This document shows, one piece after another, positions 45,927 to 58,131 of a stretch of 64,000 bases of DNA. Location: NCBI GenBank assembly GCA_014526335.1, contig JACTAT010000016.1, positions 2,194,944 to 2,258,943 on the forward strand. Reading direction: 5' to 3'. Origin of the DNA: Chrysaora quinquecirrha (taxonomy: Eukaryota; Cnidaria; Scyphozoa; Semaeostomeae; Pelagiidae). Position 1 is the first letter of the stretch. Each line of letters starts with the position of its first letter. The notes below the pieces were generated by a model, which ran no database searches, was not told the DNA's origin, and worked only from the letters and a program-made list of their open reading frames with translations. Position numbers and translations under genes: made by a program.

Positions 45927-46283
45927 ATTCCTCTGTAAGTTTGTTTATTATTTTCAAATTCAAATTCAGATTCAATTTCAATCCGGCAACGATTACAATT
46001 TACGGTAAATTACCATTTACTAAGTAATATACTTGGTTACTAAAGCTAGGAGGAATACAGTCAAAATCTATTAACTGCCAAGGCCGCTGTGAAGGAACCA
46101 ATGTGGTTTTCTGGCCCAGCATCCTTTTTACATACCGTTAATTAAAATTTGAAAATTGAACCTAAAATGACAAGAAATTTTTAACTAATAATCAACAATA
46201 TTATTACTGATGCTTATCATAAATGAAACGCGAATAATTAATTTCGAATTTTAAAATTGTTTAAAATTTATGTTTACAGTACC

Positions 46284-46641
46284 CGCTAGCGAATCTATGA
46301 TCACTACTGTGGTGGATAATAACTACTGTGGTGGTACTTTTTGCGTACTGCGGTGGCAGTTTTTATGTACTGTGCCTCTGTGGCGGATAATCACTACTGT
46401 GGTGGGTTGTTATGTTTGATGTGGCTGCTTACTATGATTGTTGTGGTGGTAGTTTTTGCGCATTGTGATGTATAATCACCACTTGTGGTGGGTTACTATG
46501 CTTGTTGTGGTGTTAGTTTTTGGGTACTGTGGTGGATAATCATAATAACCCACCATAGTAGTCATTATCCACCACAGTACGCGAAAAGTACCACAACAGT
46601 AGTGATTATTCACCACAGTAGTGATTATAGATTCGCTAGCG
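46284..46641. mobile_element. Foldback element with CGCTAGCGAATCTATGATCA ends and CCACCACAGTA repeats
   Basis: The left CGCTAGCGAATCTATGATCACTACTGTGG is inverted at the right CCACAGTAGTGATTATAGATTCGCTAGCG. Between them the motif ACTGTGGTGG recurs many times, mostly in one orientation, then flips at about 46545. It lies 145 bp from the GPCR 2 stop. Confidence 0.8.
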
Positions 46642-46785
46642 TGCATTGCCAAGCTATTTTACGATACTATACTACTCTCATACGCAATTTTTCACAATAT
46701 TACGATATTATATCTAGGTGTTTTTATACTGTATGTTATCAAGTTTTGTATATAATTATGAAAGATGTTTGATTGTATCTGAACT

Positions 46786-47725
46786 TCACACATTGGAAGG
46801 CTCAGGTTGAGTGGTTGATCTCATGAAAGGAAGCAACTTCTTAATTTCTTTGCCAACAGCATCACAACGGTAGCCATATAGAATGGGGTTTATTGCTCCA
46901 TTCGTATAAGAAACCAATGCGACCCAGGTTAATACATCAAATAGAGGAAGATCTATCTGTGTTTCCCGAACAATGTTCACCGTAAAGATGCACATCATTA
47001 CTATCATTGGGAACCAACAAATACTATACAGAGCAATGACAGCAAATATGGAACGGTTAACAGATCGTTCTACTTTCATCTGCATCTGATCCCTTTTCTT
47101 GATTGCTTCGTTTTTCCTCGGCCCAACGTTGCCTCATCCGCTCAGAGTGAGCATGAACAAGAGAAATGATTTTCTTGCTTTTAATGCAGATGTACGTAAA
47201 ACAAGAAATTGCTGTCACAGAGAAGCCCAAAGATCCAAACATCTTCACAAATCGATGGTCAATCAGGAACACACCTGCCATAACGAGGGCTGCAAATAGG
47301 CAAAGGGCAACGCCGATCAGGGTCTGTTTCACGTTTGTGAACTCAGAATACCGAAGGCCTTTAGACACATGCAGGTAACGGTCTCGTGTGATTAACGAGA
47401 GTAGAAGCAAGCTTGAACTGCAGCTCAGGAAATGAATAGAACCAACGAATTTGCCTGTTGTGCACTGATTAATGACATCGTCTGACATAGCAACTACAGT
47501 TGTATATGTCACTTGTCCAACGATAGCCATTATCGCATCGGACGAAGCTAATGCACAAATCAACAACGGTGTTGGTTGCTTACGCAAGTTCTTATTCCTT
47601 AAAATCACATAAATCACAGCACCATTACCCATGACTGAGAATAAAATTATCATGAAGCTTACTGAAGTGAAAGCGGTCCTCTCTGGTGTCCCCTTTAAAA
47701 CTGCGGCGGCTCGAAAACATGCCAT
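46786..47725 (-). pseudogene. GPCR 2: class A GPCR paralogue with a frameshift
   Basis: ATG 47725 starts a frame colinear with GPCR 1 (M-A-C-F, G-N-G-A-V-I-Y, D-R-Y, TM4-TM5). After the third intracellular loop the frame shifts and ends at 47057. The remaining TM6 (C-W-F-P), TM7 (N-P-I-L-Y) and tail continue in another frame to 46786. GPCR 1 has seven A residues after GAAG at this point; here GAGG is followed by five, so a two-base loss in an A-run explains the break. This could be a young pseudogene or a homopolymer error in the assembly; the intact downstream half favours a recent or artificial event. 243 bp (47129-47371) are identical to GPCR 1. Confidence 0.85.
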
Positions 47726-48582
47726 ACTTGGGCCTGGTTTAGTTGAATATTTGCTGAGTCCAGAAATCCATGTGACACTTTCCTTCGGAGTGCTGTTCGT
47801 GAATAAGCAAGCATGAATGAATATCTGCAGCTTAAATTCCTCTTATGCTCCCACGATTCACGTCTTTACAGCTTCAACGAGCAGCGAAAACTTAACGGCC
47901 TTTGACGAACATCTGTGAACTGAGAAGGGGGGTCTCCTACGTAAATCCAAGCAAACCTCGTAGATCTTCGGTTTTGCTCAAACTACCATGTCTCATCAGT
48001 AAATAGTGGTTCTGATTCCTCAGGTCCATAGATAATAGAAAAACTATTTAGGCTTTAAAAATATATTTTATCCACGATTGTAGAACCAGCAGGGCTTTTG
48101 TCAGGTTTCCATCTTTTTGGCGGAATATATAAACAAAAGATGCAGATCAAGATTCAACAGCCAGAACGTCGAAGCCGGATTGCGATTGCCGTTACAGTAT
48201 GTTCTTAACACCAATCAGCTACCCAATACAGAGGGATGACCATAGATGAATGAAAGATATTTGGCTATTTTTTAAACCCAGCCTTTATAATTTCTGAGTT
48301 AAACATCTGCACAGCACTGCAAAATTGTCATGAAAAGCGGAAACATCACATGGCATATTTTGAAAGGTTTTTTTTCACATGACACTCCGAGAGTACAAAC
48401 GTAAGAAACAGGCCGAAACTAACGTGGAGGTGTTTTTTTTCAGTGGTTTATTTCCATTCGCTGACCATTGAGCGTGCTTTTCTTGAACATAGGGGAATTT
48501 AAGTGAGAAATCAGTATTTTGTAACATCTTTTTGAAAATTCAAATGTCCGCTCAAAAAATTTGTTATACAGTTATACAGACC

Positions 48583-48792
48583 ATCTTAGACAAAATATTT
48601 GGAGCCCTTTTTCCAAGCACTAATGCCTGATCCAACGATTTTCGAATTTATTAACTCCGATGCTTCCCCCTGTAGTCTCCAAACAAGTTTGGTAGTAAAC
48701 GAAGACATCTTTTGGTCGAAACAACAAGGGGGAATCCATAAATAATCAAAACTATTTCGGCAATTCCAATATTTTTGGTCTAAAATGTAGTA
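48583..48792. mobile_element. Second copy of the CATCTTAGACAAAATATTT MITE
   Basis: Related throughout to 44651-44880: ACAAAATATTTGGAGC, AACTCCGATGCTTCCCCCTG, AACAACAAGGGGGAATCCAT and ATTTTTGGTCTAAAATG. Confidence 0.7.
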
Positions 48793-49093
48793 GGAGGAAG
48801 GTCTAAAAAATTAACAGCATCTCGTTTATTGATATTATAAGATATTTTCAATCCATGCAGTGAGGATTTAAAGGCAATAGTTTGGATGAAAAGGCTAAAA
48901 TCGTAACGCCGAAATGGGTTGACTTTCCCAGAGCTTTTCATGCCACCAGAGATAATTGTTTAGAACATAGTCATTAGAAAATAAACCTTATAACCTTACA
49001 TTTTCTATTGACTAGCCTATGTTTAGAATAGAAGCAGCAAAACCATTCACATTTAAAGAGAAACATTTTGTTATTTTTTTCACAGGGGCTCGT

Positions 49094-49345
49094 TCGCTTG
49101 CATTTTCTCACACACAATAGAAGCTTCCGCAAAAGATGGCCGCTGTTCTTTGCCTATTGTTTTCATTAAGGATTTTCGAAAGGAATTCTGGGAATAATTT
49201 CCTTAGTTACGTATTTTACATAGCTGCAGACATTGAATTCGTTACTAAGGAAATTATTCCCAGAATTCCCTTCGAGAAACCTTAAGGAAAACAAGGGATT
49301 GACAGAAACGGCCGCCATCTTTTGCGGAAACCTCTATTCAAGCGA
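49094..49345. mobile_element. Near-palindromic foldback element
   Basis: The left CTTCCGCAAAAGATGGCCGC is inverted at about 49310-49328. The inner arms GGAATTCTGGGAATAATTTC and GAAATTATTCCCAGAATTCC are also inverted, leaving a short loop near 49210-49245. There is no ORF of interest. Confidence 0.8.
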
Positions 49346-50024
49346 GTTATACAAGATTAAGGGCTTTGTAGAAAGTGTGCATCACAACCAGAAGTTCGCA
49401 ACTTCATTACACGGCCTAGTCAGACCAATGACTTGTACGTTGGTACTTACTGCTCGCAATAAGTTTTAAAGAGATGGAGAATGGCGAGACAAACATTCAG
49501 AGCTCCCAAACGCAGGACTAGTCCCATTCTGTAGCCATCATGCCACAGACTAAGCTGTGGGTCTTATGAACTTTCACTTCACTTCTCAGAACCAAGCGAG
49601 GTTGGTTTTACCACGTGATCATGAATACAGCACGTTGACTGGGTATTCAAGATTTAGAGTCTGTACACAAATACCAGCTATTGAGGTATATTGCTGGACG
49701 CTTAAACTACACTCGACAACTAAAAATTGAATAGCAACTGAGTTCTTGTGGTTGCAAATGTTGCGAAGACAGTAAGTCTAGATTAAAACAACAAAACTGA
49801 GCAAATGAACCGAAACTAGGAAATGAAGTGCATTTACGATGCCTCCGTTAGAAGTTTTGAGCAGCCTTATGACAACAACAACAACTTAAGGTGGCAGCTG
49901 CGATAACTGGGACTCGTGTAATAAGTCTAATGCCTCCGTTAGAAGTTTTCAGAATCAATATACTTTCTTCATTGAGCTTGCAAATCTGATATCAAAATAA
50001 ATTCGTATTTTATAATAAAAATAA

Positions 50025-53000
50025 TTAACTCACATCTAGTACGACATTGATGTTCATTGCCGCTAATTCAGCTACTAGATACCTGAATACGTAAGGTATT
50101 GTGACTTCTTGAATATGTTTCGTAGACTCGCATTGAAGACATCGCCATCTACGTTGATCATGTAATGAAACCGCGGCTAATTCATCAGCGGGCTTGTCCA
50201 GAATCGGGGACAATAAACTGCCACATTTCGTACAAATATGGGCCTAAAGATAAAAAAGATTTCAATCATGAATTTAAAATTTTGAACAGATGAGCCAAGA
50301 AACAAGAGACTAAGAGTTATTCAGTTCTATACACCTGTTTTAAAAGCAAAACAATTATATGTAAAATTGGTAGTTGGTACCTGGCCCATGATGCCCAAAG
50401 CAAGCCAAGTGGCCACACGATCCAACATGGGCCATCAGAAAATTTTTGGATGAATGCTCGATGGAATTTTGGATCATTTGGCCGAATTGGCTTGCAAGGC
50501 AGGAGGCATGGAGGGCTGCAGCCCCCTAAATTGGAGTAATATTCCAAAAACAGAAAGCAAAAACTAAACACAAAGAAAAACAACGCCGAAACACAAAACC
50601 AAATGGGTTGTGAGCCTTTGTATGACTTGGAGAGTTACTTGACGATTTCGTTGGCTCTTTTAGCTGAGAGGAATCGTCGTTAGCTCTCTCATCATGCAAT
50701 CTTGGATTGAAATCCCATCTATCGTGGTATGCCACGAGCGGAAAAATCTACGTTTGCCATTCATCAGCTACTTTATGTAAATGTAACGTATGTCTTCTTG
50801 CACGTTATGATCTTTCTATACCTTCTATCTATTTACGTAAGTATTTGTACGTCATTATAACCAGAACTTTCTGTAAGAACATAGTTGCATGTATAATTTC
50901 TAACTGCGCAATAGATCATGTGACTTGTAAATACTATAACTCTGTAAATCAGTAGTCAGTCAGTACAAAGTCAGTACGCAGTCAGTACGAAGTATGAGTA
51001 AAGTCAGTTGATCAGACATGATAGAGAATCGTCTCTCAAATGTCGTCTGACTCCGTGTGTTCTCTGCGCGCACGTAAAAATCAAGCAGCAGCTAAAGATC
51101 CTTCTGCTACGAACGATCCCGGCTACATTAACTGGGGGGTGTATTGGCATATTAAATCACTTTCCCAAAAAGTAATGGAAAAGCCTGTTTCTTTGAGAAC
51201 CTTGCGGGGGGCCTTAGGAATTGCTCTAACCCCAACCTACATCGGTTACGCCACTGCATGGAACATATATCCAAAAATAGCCATTTTCGGGCTGTCAGTC
51301 TGCTTGAAGTCCGGCAGTATTTTTTATATAAAATTGCCTTTAGAATCTAGCAGCCCCCCCCTCACAGCCTTCCCAAACTCTGTCTTCATATAAAATCATG
51401 TGGCCAGCTTGGAAAGTCCAAACAATTTTGAACGAATTTTAGATCAATGCTGGGTCGTTAGACGAGACTTTAAATTTCAGTAAGAATAATTAAATTTTCA
51501 ACCAACCGTTGTTTGATCAGAACAATTCATAAGACGATCATGAAGAAGTAAGGCAGAACCATGAGCAATTAAAGCATCTCTCTCCATCTCACCAAATCTT
51601 ATACCTCCTTGTCTTTTACGACCCTGAAATCAATCATATGGAGGCATTGTTAAAATTTATTAAGCCTTTCGTATACCTTTTTTTATAATAAACAACTGGA
51701 CTTTTGGTCCAGCCATCAAACTTGCTTAAAATACACGTTTTTTTTTATAAGGAACCTTTGGTCTGAGTTGAGGCTGGAGTTCCTTAATTTTGCAACAAAA
51801 TGAGGCTGAAAGTTCCTTATACTGTTCCTTGTCGTTAGATATGTATAAATTTTAACAGCAAATTCATAGAAACTATTCATCATTTCTAACTTTAAGTAAA
51901 AATGGAGCATTTTGGGGAAGAACGATGGGAAATATATTGAAGTTCTGTTCCTTTTCGTACAATCCGTCTTGTTCGTTAAAAAAGAATTTCTTAATTTTTC
52001 ATCCGAGCCTCGACAGTTCCTTAAAGTTTCTTAATTTTTTGGGAATTTTCAGCCTCGAGTTCCTTATAAAGGTGTTCCTTATAAAGAAAAAACGTGTATC
52101 TAATATCAACCTCGTCCCCAGGTTAAATAGGCCTCTACGTGAAACTCCGCTGTCCATATTCGACCCTGGTGTCGGTCTTGTCTATTCGCAATTTGATTGG
52201 CTGTTCAAACAATAGAATTTTTAAGTGATGTCACAGTTTCTTCAAAATTTCACACCAAAATAGGCCGAAAACTATATAAAAACATCTATAAAAAGCAAAA
52301 AATGATGCTACATAAGATATTGTATCTTGCCTTACAGTTATCAATTAACTTCTTTGCATTTCCTTTCTAAGAACATCTGCTTTCAGAATCTACATCTTGT
52401 TTTTATGCCTAGGCCAAAATTGCCAGTATTTTGGCAGATTTTGTGGCCGGTACCAGGGCCAAGATCGATTTGACGGTTGAGACTCGAGGAAATTCGATTT
52501 GGGGTCTGGGGACGAGGTTGATCTAATATTTCCGCCCTCACAGAATGACTGGTACCAAATAAAACTCTTTTTTGGCTCTTTTCTTGTTTTGCAATGTAAG
52601 TTTGTAATGATGTACTGTATAAAGAAAGCAAAAAGTTTAAAAAAATCACAACCCTAGTTGCTGATTGACCAGTTGCTTATCATAAAAAGTGTATACATCA
52701 GCCTAAACAAGAAAATAGATCACTAACGATTGAGAGGAATTGCACGCTTTTTTTATAAAGAACCACTTTATAAGGAACCTACATATAGAAGGCCCTAAAA
52801 TTTAAGGAACTTACACTACTAAAGAGAAAATCACTAAGGAACTTTTCAATTTTGAATATTCTTATCACGGCAAACAATCGAGAATTAGAAAACCCGTTCC
52901 ATTCATTTGCATTCGAAAATCGCATAAATTGTATGTTACGCATGTATCAAATGTCCTCTTGAGCAGTCTCAAGCTTTGCTTACATGCAATTGTGTTTTAT

Positions 53001-56000
53001 ATTAGGAATGACAGTGCATGTGTAGTTAAAATTAAGGAACACTACTAAGCAACTTTTGAACTATAATTGTCTCAAGAGAGGTCCAAAAATAAGGAACTTT
53101 TAGAACCAGGCCTTGAGATAGGTTCTTTATAAAATAAAAAGCTTGAGCCTGAAATGTTCTTAATCTATTCTTAATTCCTCAATTACTCAGACAGTTAACT
53201 TTTCAGTTAATTTCTAGACTGGTAGTAGGTTTGATGTAAAATGCAGCTTGCTTGTCTATTTCTTTGTTCCCTCGCTTTTTATATTCAGTCTGACTGTTTT
53301 ACTTTCATATTAAGCCGATATTCTTGGGGCTTATGAAAAGGCAGCCTCGGCTTGTTCTGACTTTGTTCTTAAAATCTGAGCAAAATCCAGGCTCGTGTTC
53401 TTATAAAATTGTTCATATATTAAAAAAGAAATGTAATCGATTTTTCTACAACTACACAAAATAAACTGCTTCTACGAACAACTAAAACAGTTTGGCACAT
53501 CTTCTATATACTTTTATTTATTGTTTCTTATCTTTCATCTGTGGCTGGACATGTTCTTACGATGTTCTTATTTTTTTGGCAAATCGAGCCTCGATGCTCT
53601 TTAAGTGTGTTCTTATAAAAAGAGAAAGGTGTATACTCGCCTAAACAAGGCGTTTGTGCTTGCGCTTTAGCAATGACTTCATTGTTCCAAAACGTTGGAC
53701 AGCAATGTTTGTGGACGTGGCCAAACGGTCAAACATTGGTTATAAAGCAAATTTGAAATGCTTGACCAACAATGTTTGATCGTTTTGCCAGGGCCTAACA
53801 TTTATGTTGCTTTGCTATCTTTGCTCATTGTCAATTTATCTAAACAAAAGATGAACCCATTTTCAGTTACCTGGAATTTATCAGCCACCATGTGCCGAAG
53901 TCTTTGATAATAAACAATACCAACGAAGATATCAGCTTGAAGCTCTGTTCCATCTGTACCACTGTAGACTCTCTCATTGCCATAATAATTGTAGCCAGCT
54001 AGAAGAGAAAAGACACACCGAGTTAATCAAGTACATCGAAGGGTGTACCGTGAAAGATTTGAGAGAAAGATTTGCCCCTCCCATTACACTACGTTGATCA
54101 GATCACTCAACATTGCTCAACATTGCACAAAGCATTGCTCAAAAAGCAAGAATGAGCTGAACTTGTTCCGCAATGTCTTTGAAACAGTTCAAAACATTTT
54201 TTGCTTGACGCAAGCAAAAAAACCACGGGCGAACAATGTTTTGTGACGTAGCAAAACGTTGAAACATTTAGTTTGATTAGCAAATTTCAAATGTTTAACC
54301 AACAATGTTTGATCGTTTGGCCAGGGTCTTACAATGGAGTGCATTGTGCACTTTGCTAAAAAAATGACTATACGCTTGTAATCCTATCCAAATACACACC
54401 TTCTGTTAATAGTTTTCCAAAGAAGTCGATGGCTGTGTGTTCTTCTGAGAATTTAAAAGGAGTTGAATCATGTGTGATTCCATGAAGTGCAGCTGATTTT
54501 CCAGCCATTGATTCAATCAACATACCTAATAAAAAGTCAATATGTCTTTACTGATACTACAAAACCATTTATGTATACAGAATCTAAAAAAAGGAATGAG
54601 GAAAGCTCCTCTAGACTGTATAGATTGTAGTATATGGTGGAACATATAATGCGGATTGACTATATTCCGGTCGTTGTTACGGCCTATTTTTGCCATTCAT
54701 ACACGAAGGAGTGTCAGACGAAAAAAGCTTCTTGAAGTTTGCCCAAAATGTTTGTCCAAGCAAGCAAGCAAGCATTCTATTTGTTAACACAGGTTAGAGG
54801 GTATAGCAGCTTGACGCTAATGTGGACCTGTAGCTTGTGCCCCCAGACTGATATTCTAGAACGAATACCCTGGGTACTCATTTACCGACCTCGAAAAGAT
54901 GGACAGCTGAGTTGATTGTAGATCTGTGGAAAGTGGTCCCGACGAGATTCGAACCCGCGACCTTGCGATCGTGAGACGAGCGCCTTGACCACTCGGCCAC
55001 ACCACCACTGGTACTTTTCTAAGCCACTTTTCTAAGGCCTTATTCCATTAATCTTTTGTTTAAACAACTTCACTACTTCCCCCTTACCCCCAAAACAACT
55101 CTCCTCACTCTTTATATTAAGATTGACCTTGAGTCCACAGATTTTTATGCTTTTCTTTGCTATATAGAAAGAGGCTAAAAGGTCTGATATAAAAAGAATA
55201 AAACAGTTTGAAGAGCAGTAACATACCGATAGTCATACGAGATGGAAAACCATGAGGATTAAACAAAATATCTGGCTGCATTCCAGACTCTGTAAAGGGT
55301 AGATCTTCCATTGGCCATTTCATGCTACAAAAGAAATTGAATAATAGCAAAATTAGAACACTGGTAATAGAAAATAAAGATAAAATCAAGATATAGCATT
55401 GAATAAACTGGTCTAGCAAAAGAGTTTTAAGTCGTTAAGTCAAACTTTGACTGAGGCATACCAGTGAATCGTAAAGATAATTTTGCTGCAACTCGCTTCT
55501 GGTAATCTGTAGTGCGAAACATACGAATTTTTGGAGTTTGTTGACATTGGAGGTGCTGTGGCGTCGTGGTGTAGTGCAACTGACTCGTGGTGTCAAGAGC
55601 TCAGTGTGGTCAGGGTTCAGAGCCCAGCCACGGTAGCGTCACAGCCAGTGTCGAGGTCTCGATTAGTTAACCTACTACTGAGATCCTAGCGACTGGCGTT
55701 AAAACACAATTTCACCTTCACCACCATGGGACCAATTCGAATATACTCTATTGCGCTAAAAAGAGCCTAAAACAGCATTGCAATGAACAGCGGAAACAAT
55801 TTCGGGCATCCTGAAGTAGTATTTAGCATGAAGTAGTATGTTAGTATGCCCGAAAATGTTTCTGCATTTCATCGCAATTTTGAAGTTTTGTACTACTCAA
55901 AAACAACAGGTTAATGCCCGGCGCACATCACCTTCTTTCCATACTGGCTTGAGGTATGCTTAAGTCTTTCAACAAAAGGATCCTTGGGATAGCCCAAAAA

Positions 56001-58079
56001 TCCTAGAACACTGCTTAATCTAACTATCAACGACAGAATTGCAAATAATTTTTCAATTCTACACTATGACTAAAAAAACAACTCTAAATATTACCTCAAA
56101 ATCCCTTTCTGGCCGTGTCTGCTTGAAAATTTGTCACCAATTATGGGGTTTCTCTAAAAAGATTGCAATATCTAATATCACACAAAAATACACGTTTATA
56201 CAAATATTGCAGTGACATATGTTCTCCACAACATTTTTACGGTAATAAGGAGTTCTTCGTTTTACAAAGCAGGATATGCCTTCATTATATGCCGTGCATG
56301 CAGTGTCTGCAGTACATTTTCTTTATAGCTATTATATGAAAAAAGGAACAAACCAAGCTTTAAAAGCCAAGGTAGCTAGTGATTCAGGCTTACTTAAGCG
56401 AAATTTACGTCTGTTTGTATAAAAGTGTGAAGGGGAGTGCCAGGAGAAAGACTTGGAAACAGAAATATAAAGCTGTTCTGAAGGTGAATGGTGTTTTTGG
56501 CATCAGTTGCTAGGATCTCATCAGTAGGTTAAGTAATCGAGACCTCGACCATGGCTGTGAAGCTATTGTAGCTGGGGCTCGAACCCCGACCTCGATGAGC
56601 TTCTGACACCACGAGCCAACTGGAATCTAAGGTTTATTTCAACTTCATAAACCTTGCCAGGAATCCTACCTTTTTGCTCCCTGTAAAACCTCTGTAGATC
56701 GTTAGTTTTTATGGACTTTTTCAACGTTTTTAGAAATCAGTCAACAAAAAGAAGTAAACAGATCCTAGGCTTTAAGCCGCGGCTACCCATTTTTCACCAG
56801 TTCTGGCAAAGCGAGTCGGCAACGCAAAAAAACCGTTAAACACGCTGCGACATTATTGATGACAGGCCAAAACATCCCGCGAAAATTTCAAAAAAATCAA
56901 TGTTCTGCGACAGAGTTTCCCCAGGTCGCAGAAAATTTTTTTCGAAGATCTTCGCGACTTTTTACGGCAGGGCAACAATTTTTTATCGGGTCCTGTCGTC
57001 GCCATTTCAAGCAAAAAGTCGCACATGCAGCCGCGGATTTACCTTTGTTTACTCACCGTTATCCTTAAACGTATAGCGACTCTCGTTAGCTCTCCATCGC
57101 CTTTATGATTACCAAGAATTTTAATCTGAAATGACAGCGTAGACATAAAGTTATGGCTAAACTAGGAGACTTGTTGCGCGCGACACTGTATTCGGCGTGT
57201 CTCCAAGGGTGGCTAAACATGCGAGTGTCAAGCGAGCAACATGTCCCCCGAGTTATTTGCATGTCGCGGAGACAAGAAATGTTTCTGTTGTCTCGCGGAG
57301 ACAAGAAATGTTTCTGTTGTCTCTCAGAAATATCTGCGTGTCTTTTGCTACAAATTTTGTTGCACGCTTCAAAGTTTCCGAGGTGGCTAAACTGGAAGAC
57401 ACCGAGGGGACATCAATGTCGCGCGCGACATGTTTCGAAGCTTAGCCAGGCCTTAAGCCACCGTTGGGATGAAGGGAAGATGAGTAGTATCCTATACTAC
57501 CAGAGTATCATAAGAAATCTCAATATCTCTAGGCAATAATCTGTACTCACGTCGTCAATATAGGCTGGTTCCAAGTTCTTAAAATTTCTCGTCTTGTACT
57601 CGCCTGTGTTCAGATCATAATAGCTGAAAATAAAGATGATGAAATTGCTTGATTTTTACTGAAAGCGGTTGTTGTTAAACTCTCCTGAAATAAAGGCAGA
57701 ATGGGCCTATCACATGTCGTTGCACTTAAGCAACAGCAACAGTTTCACCACTACAACAACAACAGCTCAACTGCTGTTTGCTTCGATGGGGGCAAGGGAA
57801 CTCATATCAAAGTGTCAAAAGTTCACTTGTAGCATTTAAGCTTAGTCTTCACTTGGTTATAGGAAATCCCTGTAACTCAGAAAAAACTCACGGAATGGCT
57901 CTAAGTAAAAATCAAAGTATAGCGTAGAGTCGGAGCCAGAAGTTATAATAATTGCAAATTGCATCCGGATAAGGGCCGGATGAAAGATCAACATCATCTT
58001 TATCATCATCACCATCATTATCATCATCATCATCATCATCATCATCAACATCATCACCACAAACATCACCAACATCAGT

Positions 58080-58131
<52 letters not shown>

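Larger units (their letters stand above)
43638..46283. other. MITE-rich intergenic region between the array and GPCR 2
   Basis: Contains several small inverted-repeat elements listed separately and a partial piece at about 43980-44055 of the TA-CACGTT family. Fragments of the TAGACTTATTAC family lie at about 44420-44560. No gene is supported. Confidence 0.55.
47726..50024. other. Intergenic region between GPCR 2 and the POLR1B 3' end
   Basis: Holds two MITE-like repeats (48583-48792, 49094-49345) and a small TAGACTTATTAC-type fragment at about 49895-49932. No gene is evident. Confidence 0.55.

Noticed and set aside
51040..51393. 117-codon plus frame inside a POLR1B intron, starting M-S-S-D-S
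   Set aside because: The upstream CAGTCAGTACGAAGT repeats suggest a transposon remnant, perhaps an LTR border. I could not find matching LTRs, a primer site or gag/pol motifs, so no call is made.
54945..55010. A tRNA gene on the minus strand
   Set aside because: It has A and B boxes, but the stems do not close well and a SINE body follows, so it is a SINE head.
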